Assembly (NCBI RefSeq): GCF_002127265.1
Contig: NZ_NFUU01000003.1
Location: 248,001-312,000 of the forward strand
DNA length: 64,000 nt
Source: Hydrogenophaga sp. IBVHS1
GTDB lineage: Bacteria; Pseudomonadota; Gammaproteobacteria; Burkholderiales; Burkholderiaceae_C
Reading direction: 5' to 3'
Shown piece after piece: positions 18,818 through 29,600 of the stretch. Under the pieces are notes generated by a model. That model saw nothing but the letters and a program-made list of their open reading frames with translations, made no database searches and was not told where the DNA came from. Each line of letters begins with the position of its first letter. Positions within the stretch are counted from its first letter, which is position 1. The position numbers and the translations under genes were made by a program.

Positions 18818-19640
18818 CCACCGCCAGCGACTTGCGGAAGCGGTTGAGTTCCTGAACGGTCTTGAAGCTCTGCTCCATGAGCAGGCTCATGTTGTGCAGG
18901 ATGCGCTCGACCACGCGCGTTTCCCAGACCGCATCGAAATCGATCTGCTTGTCCAGCCAGTGCTCCAGCCACTCGGGGTTGGGCAGCCGGCTCTGAATGG
19001 TGTCGTTCGGAAACAGCGTCTTGTTCACGTGCAGGTTGGTCGGGTGCAGCGCCTGCGCGGTGCGCCGCGCACTCGCCATGAGCACGCCCACCTTGGCAAA
19101 AGCCGAACGCGCCTCGTCGCCAAACTTGCCGATGGCGCGCTTCATGTAACGCAGGTAGGCGCCACCGTGGCGCGCCTCGTCCTGGCTGAGCGTGCTGTAG
19201 ATCTGCTTGATCACCGGCTCGGTGTGCCATTCGCTGGCGCGGCGGTACCAGTGGTTGAGGCGGATCTCGCCACAGAAGTGAAGCATCAGGGTTTCGAGCG
19301 GCGGCGCCGGGTCGAACTCGAAACGGATGTCGTGCAGTTCCTGTTCGGTGGGCACGAGTTCGGGCCGGAAGCGGCGCAGGTATTCCATGAGCACCAGCGA
19401 GTGCTTCTGCTCTTCAAAAAACCAGATCGACATGAAGGCAGAAAAGTCGGAATCGTCGCGGTTGTCGCGCAGGAACATCTCGGTGGCCGGCAGCGCGGCC
19501 CACTCGGTGATGGCGTTCATCTTGATGGTCTGGGCCTGCTCATCGGTGAGCGCAGCGGCATCGAACTGGTCCCAGGGAATGTCCTTGTCCATGTCCCAGC
19601 GCACGGATTCAAGTTGTTTGAAGAGTTCAGGGTAGAGCAT
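18792..19640 (-). CDS. Ferritin-like diiron protein, acyl-ACP desaturase related
   Basis: A 282-residue soluble helical protein. Diiron ligands can be placed: a Glu in LPATEMFLRD, Glu and His in FFEEQKH (ExxH), a Glu in HFCGEIRLNHW, and Glu/His in QDEARHG (ExxH). The two (D/E)ExxH motifs at this spacing are characteristic of the soluble acyl-ACP desaturase/ferritin-like group, so it may oxidise a fatty-acyl or other hydrophobic substrate. The start is the ATG at 19640 (MLYPEL). It follows the six-gene operon on the same strand with a 101-base gap and no obvious terminator, so read-through is possible. Specific substrate unknown. Confidence 0.75.
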   Translation of the reverse strand: MLYPELFKQLESVRWDMDKDIPWDQFDAAALTDEQAQTIKMNAITEWAALPATEMFLRDNRDDSDFSAFMSIWFFEEQKHSLVLMEYLRRFRPELVPTEQELHDIRFEFDPAPPLETLMLHFCGEIRLNHWYRRASEWHTEPVIKQIYSTLSQDEARHGGAYLRYMKRAIGKFGDEARSAFAKVGVLMASARRTAQALHPTNLHVNKTLFPNDTIQSRLPNPEWLEHWLDKQIDFDAVWETRVVERILHNMSLLMEQSFKTVQELNRFRKSLAVVTPAPQAT

Positions 19641-19741
19641 GCAGGTCTTTCGAAACTCCTCGCATTTTATGCGGTGGGGGAAAAACCTCTTAGAAATCAT
19701 CGTGTTGCGCAGGGGTATGGGTGCGGGATAGCCCTTCAAAA

Positions 19742-22700
19742 TCATTCCGGCGGTTTCGCCAGCGACCCGCTGAGCTTGAGCCAACCTTCGCTGAGCATGG
19801 CCGGGGCGTCGGGCAGCAGGGCGTCCTGGCTGGCCTTGACCACCGGGTCTTCCTGCCAGGTGGTCACGTTGATGCGGCGCACCCAGCTCCAGCCGCCAGC
19901 GATTTCCGCGGGCACGGGCATGCGCACGGCGTCGGGGTCGACCAGCACCGGGCCAACACGGAAGGTGAATGCGAGTGCTTCCAGTGCGGGCGCCACGTGC
20001 TCCCGAAGCAGCTCGATCTTCTTGCGCGGCAGGAAGCCGCAGGTGGCGTGGACCGCGCCGCGCGGGTCGAGCACCAGCGTGAGGCGGATGCGCTGGCCGG
20101 GGCGGATCTCCACCAGGGGTGAGCGGTCGATGTAGGGGTGTTCCACCGCGCGCGGATCGGTGCCGGGCGGCAGGGCCATGGAGCCGAGGTAGCCTTCGCC
20201 GGGGCCGCTGGGCCGGGCCTGTGGCGCGAGCGATTCGTGCACCGGGTGGAAGCGGCTGTAGTCGTCGTTGACGAAGTAACCCATGAGGCCGTCGTCGAGC
20301 GCGAGCACTTCGCCCAGACGCACCGGCAGCGGCGTGCGTTCGAGTTCGGCGCGCGCATCGTTGTAAAGCGCACCTTGCCAGTTGCTTGCGCGTGGGTCGG
20401 ACTGCACTTCCAGCCGCAACTCCGCGCGCACCAGCGCCAGCGGGTGGCCCACCAGCAGGCTCAGGTGTTCGTTGCCGGCGCGGCCCACCGGGTCGGTGCT
20501 CCAGAGCGTGGCGTCGATCATGCGCAGCAGGGCCGAGAGCGCGGTCTCGCTCGGGGGCGCGTCGCTGGCCAGCCGCTCGCGGTCGCGCAGGCCGTGTGCG
20601 AGCAGGCCCTGCACCACGCCCGCGAGCTGCGGCTGCGCCAGCGCGGGCGGTGCACCCAGCGGGTCCTGCTGACCGGGCACGCCCTGCCATTCGAGCGTGC
20701 GGCCATCGTCGGCGGGCTGAAGCTGCCCGCGCGCCTGGCCGGCGGCGTCGAAGATTTCCACCGCCTCGTCCAGGTGATCGGGCACCAGCCAGCCGCACAC
20801 CGGCGAATGCAGCCGGGTGGCTTCGCGCGCATCGTCCGCAGCGTCGAGCAGGCGGAACATGAGGCGCGCCGGCTCCTGCACGCGCGGCGGCATGGCGAGA
20901 AAGGCTGGCCCGGCGCGACTCACCAGGTCTTCCGCGCGCACCGGCGCGTTGAGCACGGAGGCCACGAGGTCGTGGAACTGCCCGAAGGCGTCGATGACGC
21001 GCGCGCGCAGCACGCGCAGGTGCCCGGCGCGCAGCAGCCACAGCGCGGTGGCATCGGGCACGGGTTGCCAGTCGTCCGGCGCGGGGGTGCCGGCCACACC
21101 AGGTACCGGCTGGCGCGCCATCAGCACGTCGTGCACGCCAGAGAGCGAAGCCCCGAGCACGTCCAGACCCGCGAAGTCGCGCATCACGCGCGCAAGGTCG
21201 GCCTCTTCGGCCGGCGTGGCTTCGTCGCGCGCGCCGCTGGCTTCGTCGTCGAGAAAGCGCTTGAGCTGCCGCTCCAGCGTGCGCGCCACCGACGGCGTGA
21301 GCAGGCTGCGCCCGCGCAGGGTGAGCGCGGGCACGCCCTCGGTGCCGGTGGGCACGCCGGTGCGCAGCGCAAAGTCGGTCTGCTGCAGCACCCAGTCGCG
21401 CTCGGCACCGGGCGATGGGTACCAGGCGACTTCCCAGGCGAGTTCGATCGGCGTCCACGGACGGCGCCAGAACTGCAGGGCCATGGGCTTGGGCAGGGTG
21501 CCTTGCAGGCCGGAGACGGCGGCCAGTGCCTGCAGGTCGATCTGCGGATCGAGCGCGGCGGCCAGCCACATGGATTGCTCCACCTGCACGCGCTTGCCGG
21601 TGGCCGCTGGCGTGAGTACGCGGGCCTTGAGCCGCTGGGCCTGAGCGCCAGCGCGCTTGATGACCACATCGCGCGCCACGGTGACCACCGTGGGGTCCAG
21701 CAACAGGGTTTCGTGCAACAGCGCGCCGCACTCCGCAGGAATCTGTCCACTTCGCAGGTCGTCGGTGCAGAGGTCGCTGCCGACCACATCGACCAGCGGG
21801 CCGTTGCGGATGCCGCCGCCGAATTCGGCCCAGGGGTTCACGCTGAGCTGGCGCACAGTCTGGCCGCTGATGCGGCAGCCGAGCACGCCATCCACCCCTC
21901 GATCTTCGCCGTGCTTGTAGGCGCGCCGCCCCTGGCTGATCAGCAGCACCGGATCGCGCGGTTCAAACCAGCGTGGCATGGCGCGGCGCACGGTCTCGCT
22001 GCGGCGAGCCTGGGCCTGCGGCGCGGCATCGGCGGCGCGCTTCGCACTGCCCGACATCGAAGACTGCAGTTCCTGCAGGGTGGCGCCGGCCTTGTAGAAA
22101 CTGCGCTTCACCTTGATCTCGCGCCCTTCGTATTTGTCGCCCCGCACCACGCCGTCACCGGCCTGCGCGGTGTGGCGCGGCGCCGGCGGCGTCTCGGCGC
22201 CAGAAGCGGGTGCGAACTCGTCGCCCTGCTCGATCTGGTCGACCACAAAGCCACCGGGCATGGAAGAAAAATCTTCCGCGTGCAGGTGGTTTTCCAGCCG
22301 GGCGATGCCGCTCTGCTGCGACAGATCGGACAGCGCGCCGGTGGCAAAGGCGTCGAGCAGGCGCGCCATGGAGGCATCGCCCGACTGCCGCGCAGACAGC
22401 GCGGCCAGTGCCTGCGCCGCGGTGTGGCCCACCGCCAGACCGACCGAACCGCCGGGCGGCACACCGGCCGAGGGGTGGTCGAAGCCGCCACCGCGCCCGC
22501 CCCAGGCCACATCGAACACCGCGCCGTGGCACAGCATCTGGCGCGGCCAGTAGGGCTCGAAAAAACTCTGCCGTGCGTAGCGGGTCTTGTCGTGGGTGCG
22601 CGCGAACTGCGCAAAGCCGGTGCCGACCGACACCTTTTCGCGATCGGCGTTGCGGGCACCGATCTCGACGCCGGACTTTCCCTCTTCGCTCTCATCGGCG

Positions 22701-23551
22701 CTCTTCAGGATGTTTTTGCGCTGCTCGGCCATGGCCTTTCTGCGCAGCGTGCGGATCACATCGGCGTCGACCATCCAGCCCAGGCGTTCGAGCACACCCA
22801 GCCACTGCTGCTCGGTGGTCGGCGCGTGCAGCGGGTCGTCTTCCAGCCGCGCGTGCCAGCCGCACACCAGGTAGGTGAGCGGGCCGGAGGCCACGCCCTG
22901 CAGGGGATCGTGGAAGGCGAGAAAATTCTGCGTGTTGTCGTAGTAGACGGCGAAGGTGGGATCGCCCGGGCCCATGGCGGTGACTGGAGGCGCTGCACTG
23001 GCGCGGTCTTCGCGCCAGTCGGCCAGCGGCACGGCGCGGCGGCGTGCGGGGTCGAGCGCACCGGCCACCACCCAGGCGGCGGCGCGCCGGGGCGATGTCT
23101 GCGTGGCGCCGGCCTGCACCCGCACCACCAGCCAGCGGTCGGGCACGCTGGAGAAGCGCGTGCGCGTGCCATCGCGCACGTCCGGCTGCTCGGTGGCGCT
23201 CTGGGCCGATGCGGCCAGCGGCGCGTCGGGCGCAGCGTTGCTGCGTTCGCCGCGCGTCAACCCATCGGGCAGCGCCCAGTGCAGGTGAACGCCGGCAGGG
23301 CGGCCGGTGTGGGTGTCGAACGGATCGGGCCGCGCCGCACCGACCTGCAAGGGGTCCACCGCCACGGAAGCCCATTGCGCGGTGCTCGCTACCGAAGCGG
23401 AAAGCGACAGTGCCTCGACCACGATGGGCACGAGCACGCGCGCGCCTTGCCACGCGCCTTCGTCCCAGTCGAGCGCGGTGGCCGGCGCAATGCCGTGCGC
23501 CATGGCGAGGTTGCGGGCGAGGAGTTCGGTCTGGAAAAGACGTTGGGCCAT
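19742..23551 (-). CDS. Unknown large protein (1,269 residues), last gene of the giant-protein operon
   Basis: No domain recognised with certainty. The N-terminal third contains phrases such as GRPAGVHLHWALPDGLTRG, SVPDRWLVVRV and GPLTYLVCGWHARLEDDPL, which I associate from memory with uncharacterised large proteins found beside similar genes; this needs a search. The rest is mixed alpha/beta with a middle Lys/Arg-rich stretch and a beta-rich C-terminal third (IRPGQRIRLTLVLDPRGAVHATCGFLPRKKIE). There is no signal peptide or membrane segment, so a cytoplasmic or particle-associated protein is likely. The start (MAQRLF) lies 7 bases after the previous stop, implying translational coupling. GC and codon use match the surrounding chromosome. 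Confidence 0.8.
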   Translation of the reverse strand: MAQRLFQTELLARNLAMAHGIAPATALDWDEGAWQGARVLVPIVVEALSLSASVASTAQWASVAVDPLQVGAARPDPFDTHTGRPAGVHLHWALPDGLTRGERSNAAPDAPLAASAQSATEQPDVRDGTRTRFSSVPDRWLVVRVQAGATQTSPRRAAAWVVAGALDPARRRAVPLADWREDRASAAPPVTAMGPGDPTFAVYYDNTQNFLAFHDPLQGVASGPLTYLVCGWHARLEDDPLHAPTTEQQWLGVLERLGWMVDADVIRTLRRKAMAEQRKNILKSADESEEGKSGVEIGARNADREKVSVGTGFAQFARTHDKTRYARQSFFEPYWPRQMLCHGAVFDVAWGGRGGGFDHPSAGVPPGGSVGLAVGHTAAQALAALSARQSGDASMARLLDAFATGALSDLSQQSGIARLENHLHAEDFSSMPGGFVVDQIEQGDEFAPASGAETPPAPRHTAQAGDGVVRGDKYEGREIKVKRSFYKAGATLQELQSSMSGSAKRAADAAPQAQARRSETVRRAMPRWFEPRDPVLLISQGRRAYKHGEDRGVDGVLGCRISGQTVRQLSVNPWAEFGGGIRNGPLVDVVGSDLCTDDLRSGQIPAECGALLHETLLLDPTVVTVARDVVIKRAGAQAQRLKARVLTPAATGKRVQVEQSMWLAAALDPQIDLQALAAVSGLQGTLPKPMALQFWRRPWTPIELAWEVAWYPSPGAERDWVLQQTDFALRTGVPTGTEGVPALTLRGRSLLTPSVARTLERQLKRFLDDEASGARDEATPAEEADLARVMRDFAGLDVLGASLSGVHDVLMARQPVPGVAGTPAPDDWQPVPDATALWLLRAGHLRVLRARVIDAFGQFHDLVASVLNAPVRAEDLVSRAGPAFLAMPPRVQEPARLMFRLLDAADDAREATRLHSPVCGWLVPDHLDEAVEIFDAAGQARGQLQPADDGRTLEWQGVPGQQDPLGAPPALAQPQLAGVVQGLLAHGLRDRERLASDAPPSETALSALLRMIDATLWSTDPVGRAGNEHLSLLVGHPLALVRAELRLEVQSDPRASNWQGALYNDARAELERTPLPVRLGEVLALDDGLMGYFVNDDYSRFHPVHESLAPQARPSGPGEGYLGSMALPPGTDPRAVEHPYIDRSPLVEIRPGQRIRLTLVLDPRGAVHATCGFLPRKKIELLREHVAPALEALAFTFRVGPVLVDPDAVRMPVPAEIAGGWSWVRRINVTTWQEDPVVKASQDALLPDAPAMLSEGWLKLSGSLAKPPE

Positions 23552-23558
23552 GGTGTGC

Positions 23559-24593
23559 TCACTGCGCCAGCGGGAACAGCGCCCGCACTTCTTCCACCCT
23601 CAGCGGCTGCGCGATCACCGCCACCTGCAGCACCGTATCGATGTACTGGGAACTCGCGGTGTAAGCACCGGAACCATTGCCCTCGAAGCGCTGCTGGAAC
23701 GGAAACTGGAACATCTGCAAGGCCAGCTCGCCCGAGGTGAGCGTGCCGGGGTTCGCGTCGGCATCGCCGCTGGCCACCAGTTGCTGCTGCAGCAGATCGC
23801 GCAGCGCACGAACGTGCAGCACGCGCCGGTTCGACCGGCGCACCGGCACCGCCACGGTGCGGTTGCCGGCCACGGTCTGCCCGGTGCTGGCGCCGCGCAG
23901 TTTGCGCAGCTTGAGTCGAAAGCCACTGGGCGTGTCGGCCGAGGGTTCCACCAGGCCATCGCCGTTGCGGTCCTGCAGGTCCACGCCGAACTGAATGCCT
24001 TCGCGCGGTTCTTCCACGTCCACGCGCGTGGGCACGCCCTCGAAGACGCACAGCAGCACGTCGGGCGCGAGGCGGTCCATGCGCAGCAGCGGCAGCGGCC
24101 GGCCTTCCGGTCGTGCGGTGGTGATGTCGCGGTAGGCCTTCACCTCCAGGCCCGGCCAGCCGGACACAGCGCGCGAGCGCAGCAGCAGGCCGGTGAGATC
24201 GGCCGGCTGCGGCGCCACGATGCGGGCGATGCCCGGTGTCTTGCGCAGCCGGGGGCGCAGCACTCGCTCCTCTTCATCCACCTTGGCGCGCACGCCGCTG
24301 TGGGTGGCCTGAGCCTGTGCGTACTCGCGCGTGGTGCTTTTGCCCACGCTCAGTGCCCCATCCACCAGGCGATCGGTGAAGTTGCGGTCGATGTAGAAGA
24401 AACGCACCGACTCCTGCGGCAGCAGGCGGCTGTCGGGCACGAGGTAGTTGAACGGCACGCCGTAGAGCAGGCGCAGGCGCGCCAGCCAGTCGGTCAGCGC
24501 GGCGGGCATGCGCTCGGCGCTGGCCGCCAGCGCGGGGCGTTCCTCGGTGCGCAAGGCGCCGAGGTAGAGCGGAGTGGTGAGCCAGTTGTCCAT
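23559..24593 (-). CDS. Unknown protein (344 residues) of the giant-protein operon
   Basis: Soluble protein without signal peptide or membrane helix. The N-terminal half includes PFNYLVPDSRLLPQESVRFFYIDRN followed by LVDGALSVGKST. The GKST element lacks a full Walker A pattern, so nucleotide binding is not claimed. A calcium-loop-like DRNGDGLVE occurs near residue 220. The C-terminal part has hydrophobic heptad-like helices (LHVRALRDLLQQQLV) and a QMFQFPFQQRFEG stretch. It is separated from the upstream gene by 14 bases and the downstream one by 7, so it is made together with them. Function unknown; a structural or adaptor role in a complex is only an inference from position. Confidence 0.78.
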   Translation of the reverse strand: MDNWLTTPLYLGALRTEERPALAASAERMPAALTDWLARLRLLYGVPFNYLVPDSRLLPQESVRFFYIDRNFTDRLVDGALSVGKSTTREYAQAQATHSGVRAKVDEEERVLRPRLRKTPGIARIVAPQPADLTGLLLRSRAVSGWPGLEVKAYRDITTARPEGRPLPLLRMDRLAPDVLLCVFEGVPTRVDVEEPREGIQFGVDLQDRNGDGLVEPSADTPSGFRLKLRKLRGASTGQTVAGNRTVAVPVRRSNRRVLHVRALRDLLQQQLVASGDADANPGTLTSGELALQMFQFPFQQRFEGNGSGAYTASSQYIDTVLQVAVIAQPLRVEEVRALFPLAQ

Positions 24594-24607
24594 GGGTTTC
24601 CCGGTGT

Positions 24608-26614
24608 TCAGAGCGGGCGGCGGAAACCGCCCAGACGGCTTTCAAAGGCCTGCACCTGCGGCGCGAAATGGCGCTGCGGGTCCTGCAGCAGCACGTCCAG
24701 CCGCGCCTCCTGCGGCGCCATCTGGGCGAAGCCGATCTCGTCGAGCACGGTGCCGGCAAGCGTCAGGCCGCCGAGCAGGCTCTGCACCACCACCACGTCC
24801 AGCCCCTTGGCTTCGGCCACCTGGGTGGCGTCCAGCCCGGGCAGCCGCTCGCGCAGCGCGACCAGCCCGGTGGGATCGCGCAAGGCACCCAGCCGCCCAC
24901 CCTTCATCAGGCCGTCGAACGAGCGTGCGGTGAGCCTGGTGAGGATGCGCGGCATCAGCAACATGGCGCGCGGGTTGAGCAGTTCGGGCAGCACCAGACC
25001 AGGCCTTGCCAGGCGCGCCGTGATCAGGCGGTTGAACAGCGCGGTGTCGAGCGACAGGCGGCCATCGCGCCGCCAGTGCATGAGGTCGAGCGCGAAGCGC
25101 GGGTCGCCCAGCGCCATGAGGCGGCCGATCTCGAACGCGGCCGCGTAGCCCAGGTTCTCCAGACCGGTGGCGGGGTCGAGGCGGCGCGCCTGGTCGGCGT
25201 GGTGGTACGGCCCCACGGTTTCGCGGCGCACGCCCACCGGTGTAAGCGGGCCGCGGTACCAGGCAATGGTCTGTTCGCCGTCGCGCGTGAGGTGCGGCAG
25301 CGGCACATGCCCGGTGTCGAGCGCGGCGCGCCACACCGCGGCACCCGTGCCGCCCGGCGCCTGCGCGAGCGAGGGCGGCAGGCCCAGCATGGCCACACCG
25401 CCGTTGCGCGGCAGCGCCTGCATGATGGCCTCGAAGTCGCCGCCTTCGCGGCATTCAAAACTCCATTGCGCCAGCATGAAGAGGCGCACCTTCGGCATCA
25501 GCAGCTGGATACCGATCGCGCGACCGCCCTTGTTGATGGCCGAGCCCACCACCTTGTCGGACTGCGCCACTTCGATCCACGCACTGCTCTTCGCGGACTG
25601 GCGGTTGCCCGAGACGCTGGTGGCCTTGCCCTTGACTTGCTGCTGCCGCATGGCGGTGGCGCCCGCAGCACGAGTGCGTGGCTGCTGCGCGGCCACGCCC
25701 GAAGGTGCAGCAGCCGCATCGCCGGCCCACTGGTAGGCCGAGCCGGTGCGCTCCATGTGGTCGAGCAGCAGTTGTTCGACCTGCGATGCATCGAGGCTCG
25801 GGTCGCTCGCCACCACCAGGTTTTTCCACACCTGCGCCTTGTCCGCAAAATCGGCCACCACCGGGCGGCTCAGATCGGCGGCGGTGAGTGGCGTGGTCTG
25901 CGCCTCGGTGGGCAGAAAGGCCTGCGTGCCTTCGAGCGATACCAGGCAGGCTTCGTACTTCTTGCCGGGCTCGGGCAAGCGGTTGCCCACGACCACGGCG
26001 AACCAGCCGTCGTCGTCCATGCCCATGAGCTCCTTGTCTTCCGTGTTGACCTGTCGCACGTGCGTGAGCAGGCCGATCTCGCTCTGCATCGGCGCGATGT
26101 CCTGGAACAGATCGAGCGGCATCTCCAGGCCCAGGCAGGGCTGGTTCAGCATCGCCTCGGGCACGTCGGGCAGGCTCAGCCTCGGCGAGAGCGGGCTACT
26201 GGCGCCCTGCACCACATCGCGCACGGTGCAGGGCGAAAGCGTGGTGGCCTCGCCCTTCTCGAACAGCAGCACCGCCAGCCACGGCGTGGCATCGCCCGGC
26301 GCGAGCTGGCGTTCCCACGGCAGAGTGCGACGGCGCAGCACGATCATGGGCAGGCGCGACACATAGCTGCCCACCCCGTTGGTAGGCGGGAACACCGCGT
26401 GGATCATCGACGGGTCCATCGTGAAGCGCGGTGCGTCGATCGCGAAGGGGTACACGCGCTCGGGCGGCAGCGGCTTGGAGCCGGTGTCAACGCGGGCGGC
26501 GCCGGCCTTCAGTTCGTGCGAGACGCGCAGCGAATACTCGCCCGCGCCGAGGGCAGGGCGGCAGACGGCGTGGAAGACCACTTCGCCGCGCGCGGGGTTG
26601 GGGAGGGTGGCCAT
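24608..26614 (-). CDS. Unknown protein (668 residues) of the giant-protein operon
   Basis: Start chosen at MATLPNP (26614) because the in-frame extension upstream overlaps the giant gene and looks random. Recognisable phrases are HAVFPPTNGVGSYVSRLPMIVLRRRTLPWER and DATPWLAVLLFEKGEA (about residues 60-120), a Gln/Ala-rich linker near 290-350, and a helical C-terminal half with a strongly hydrophobic segment (VVVQSLLGGLTLAGTVLDEIGFAQ) that is not a clear membrane helix. No signal peptide. The start follows the giant-gene stop after 7 bases. I cannot assign a family; it resembles the 1,269-residue protein only in general style (Pro/Arg-rich beta segments). Confidence 0.78.
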   Translation of the reverse strand: MATLPNPARGEVVFHAVCRPALGAGEYSLRVSHELKAGAARVDTGSKPLPPERVYPFAIDAPRFTMDPSMIHAVFPPTNGVGSYVSRLPMIVLRRRTLPWERQLAPGDATPWLAVLLFEKGEATTLSPCTVRDVVQGASSPLSPRLSLPDVPEAMLNQPCLGLEMPLDLFQDIAPMQSEIGLLTHVRQVNTEDKELMGMDDDGWFAVVVGNRLPEPGKKYEACLVSLEGTQAFLPTEAQTTPLTAADLSRPVVADFADKAQVWKNLVVASDPSLDASQVEQLLLDHMERTGSAYQWAGDAAAAPSGVAAQQPRTRAAGATAMRQQQVKGKATSVSGNRQSAKSSAWIEVAQSDKVVGSAINKGGRAIGIQLLMPKVRLFMLAQWSFECREGGDFEAIMQALPRNGGVAMLGLPPSLAQAPGGTGAAVWRAALDTGHVPLPHLTRDGEQTIAWYRGPLTPVGVRRETVGPYHHADQARRLDPATGLENLGYAAAFEIGRLMALGDPRFALDLMHWRRDGRLSLDTALFNRLITARLARPGLVLPELLNPRAMLLMPRILTRLTARSFDGLMKGGRLGALRDPTGLVALRERLPGLDATQVAEAKGLDVVVVQSLLGGLTLAGTVLDEIGFAQMAPQEARLDVLLQDPQRHFAPQVQAFESRLGGFRRPL

Positions 26615-26621
26615 GGTGGTC

Positions 26622-29600
26622 TCAGTGCTCCGTGAAATGCAGCCGCAAGCTGCCTGTGGCCGACAGCGGGCCGTCTTCAACCAGCGTGTCCAGCTCCGAC
26701 TCGGCAAACAGCGGTACCCAGACGTCTGGCGAAGCCTGCAGCCCCATCACCCCACACACGCTCCACGCCGTGGTGAAGGCCAGCGAAATCTCGATCCACG
26801 GCGCGTCCACGTCGGTCTTCTGCACCTCGTAGACCAGCACCGTGCGGCCGCCGGCGGCAATCACCTCCGGCTCGCTGGCCAGCTCGGCATGCCGCGCCGA
26901 GAGGCCGAGCGAACTGGCGAGGTCTCCGCTGGGTTCGCCCGGCCCGTCGTCGAGCACCACCACCACGCTGCGCACGCCCACCGGCAGCAGTGTCTGCAGC
27001 CCGGTCTGGCGGCTCACCGCCTCATGCGCGCGCACCGTGCCGCGCCGCGCTGCGGCACCCGCCGTGGACGACAGGCGCAACAGCGCACCGCGCGCGAGCA
27101 AGGTGGTGTCGGTCAAGGCCACCAGCTCGCTGTGCGACTGCCAGCCCACCACCGGCACGGCGTGCGTGGCCTCGGCCAGCGTCACCGCACCCAGCGCTGG
27201 CGTGCGCCGCTTCTCGCGCACGCGGCCCAGTCCGGTCACGGCCACCACCGAGGCGCCCTGGGGCAGGGCCTGCCTGGCCCGGCCGACGGTCTCCACGTCC
27301 AGCAGCGGTTCGCCGCCCCGGTCGAGCACGGTGATGCGCGCCGCGCCCTCGCCAGTGAGGTGCAGCGTGGGCGGCTCACCTTCCACGTCGCGCGAGGGCA
27401 GCACAAAGCGCAGTGTGCTGCCGGGGTCCAGCGGGGCACCGGCTTTGGCCTTGAGGCTGCGGTGCGTGAGGTCGATGGGCTTCTCGCTGCGCAATGCTGC
27501 GCGGCCCACGGCATCGAGCCAGGCGGTTTCGCGAACGGAGGCGGTGCCCGAGCGCACCACTTTGGGCGCGGCCATGGCCAGGCCGGTGGCGCGGGGTTCG
27601 GTGGCATTGCCCTGCAGGATCACGGCGGCGCCGGCCATGGGCGGCGCCAGCAATTCGGCCATGCGGTGGGCATCGAGCCGCAGCGCTTCCTTGCGTCGGG
27701 GCGACACGGTGGTGCGGATGTTGGCCTCGGCATCCAGTGTGGGCTCCACACGCTGGCGGATCACGGCGTCGAGCACGGGCACGATGCGCTGCCGTTGCAC
27801 GCCGGGGTCGGCCACCGGCGGCACAACCTTTGTGTCCACACCCGTCACGGCGTCCGCCGCCAGGCCTTCGTGCAGTGAGCGCACCAGCGGCGGCGCGCTG
27901 CGCCGTGCGCGCCGGAAGCTGCCGCGCGGCATCACGTCGCCGGATCGGTTGGAAGGTGTCACGCGCACGCCTTCGGCCGAGAGCGCCTGCAGCGTGGCGC
28001 TGCGCCGCGTTTTCCATTCGGCGCTGGCCAGCACGGTCTGCTGCGCCTGCCAGATCGCCTGGCTGCCTTGCGCGGCGTGCGCATCGAGCGCCAGCGAGGC
28101 ATTGGCCCAGACGCTGACGGTGTGGCGCAGGTCGAGCTCGCGCGCGAACGGCAGCGGGTGCACCACGCCGGTGTCGAACAGTTTTTCCCACGGAATCGGG
28201 TCGGTGTGGTCGAGCAGGTTGCGGTCGATCTCGGCCACCAGCCGCATGCCGGTGTAGGCGGGAATCACACTGCGGTCCGGCTGGCCTGTATCGGTGTCCC
28301 ACAGCGCGCGCGCCACGTTGCCGCTGAGCGCCTCGCACACCTGGAAGCGGTGCGTCACGTCCTGGCCCAGGTGGTTGAGCACGCGCACATGGTGCACGCT
28401 GGACACACCGGTGCGGTTCATCGGCTTGATGTCGATGGCGAGGGTGCCCCGCGCCCCGAGGTCGATGCCGCCACTGCCCGGGCGCACCTCGCTGGCGCCA
28501 ATGAAGCTCTCGGTGCGGATCACGAACTCGGGCAGCACGCTCCACGGCCCGGTGGCCGGGCTGCCGCTCACCAGCCCGCGCTCGATGCCACCGGCGAACA
28601 GCTTCTCGTCTTCCGGTGGCAGCAGCGCGGTGCGGAACTGGTCCCACGACAGCACCTCCTGCGGCACCACGCGGTCGGCCCCAAAGGGGATGGTGATGCT
28701 GATGACGAACACGTCCACCGTGACCTCGCCACCGATGTCCGGGCCCCACACAATCAGCGAGGCGCCGGTCTCGATCTTCACGCGCCCGAGCCAGGTGTCG
28801 ACCGACACGCCGATGGAGATGCCGATCTCCACCTCGAACCAGAACGGGCGCCACTGGATGTACATGTTGGCCCAGGCGCGGAACCAGGCGCGCACGTCGC
28901 CGCTGTCGTACACCGCCTCCAGCAGACCACCGGCCATCACCTGGCGCGGCGTGAGCGCGAAGTAGGCCTCGCCCTTGATGGAGATGCAGTTGGAGACGCG
29001 CCAGTTGAAGCCCAGGCGCGGCACCACCGGGTAGTGGTCGGGCGGTGTGTAGCGCGGGTGGTAGCCGCCAATGGTGATGACGAAGTCGCCCGCGTGTTCA
29101 CCCGCGAACCAGATGAAGAAGGCGAAACCGCCGGTGAGGCGGCAGTCGCGCGAGAGCACCCAGGAGTTGTCGGTGAGGCGCGCCTCGACCGAGATCACAC
29201 CTTCGATGGTGGAGAAGCGCGCCTTGAGCGCCAGCTCCACACTGACCAGCGGCACCGCCGGCGGCAGCTCGAACTTCGACATGCCGAGCAGCCCGATCTC
29301 CAGCCCCCGGTTGAGCAGCACATACAGCAGCGCCTGCGAGTTCACCAGCGCGAACGAGCTGAACTTCAGGCCGGCGGCAAACCAGTAGCTGCCGCGCTCC
29401 ATCGGCACGGCCGGGCCCATGCGCTGCAGGAAATCCATCGGCGCGGCGGTCACGGCCGACGAATCGCTCATGGCCGCCACCAGCGGGAACTGCGGCAGGC
29501 CTTCGATGGCCGGCACCACCAGACCCCGGTTGTAGCCAAAACCCCCGGCCAGGCCGGTGATGAAGAAGTAGGGCGGCCCACCGATGGGAATGCCGATGAC

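Noticed and set aside
20138..23740. 1,200-codon plus-strand open frame opposite the 1,269-residue gene
   Set aside because: It is antisense to a well-patterned gene, is very rich in His/Gln/Arg/Ala and has no hydrophobic core pattern. Such long mirror frames are normal in GC-rich DNA.
23559..24593. Walker A ATP-binding site in the 344-residue protein (SVGKST)
   Set aside because: The motif lacks the leading GxxxxGK spacing and no Walker B follows; likely chance.
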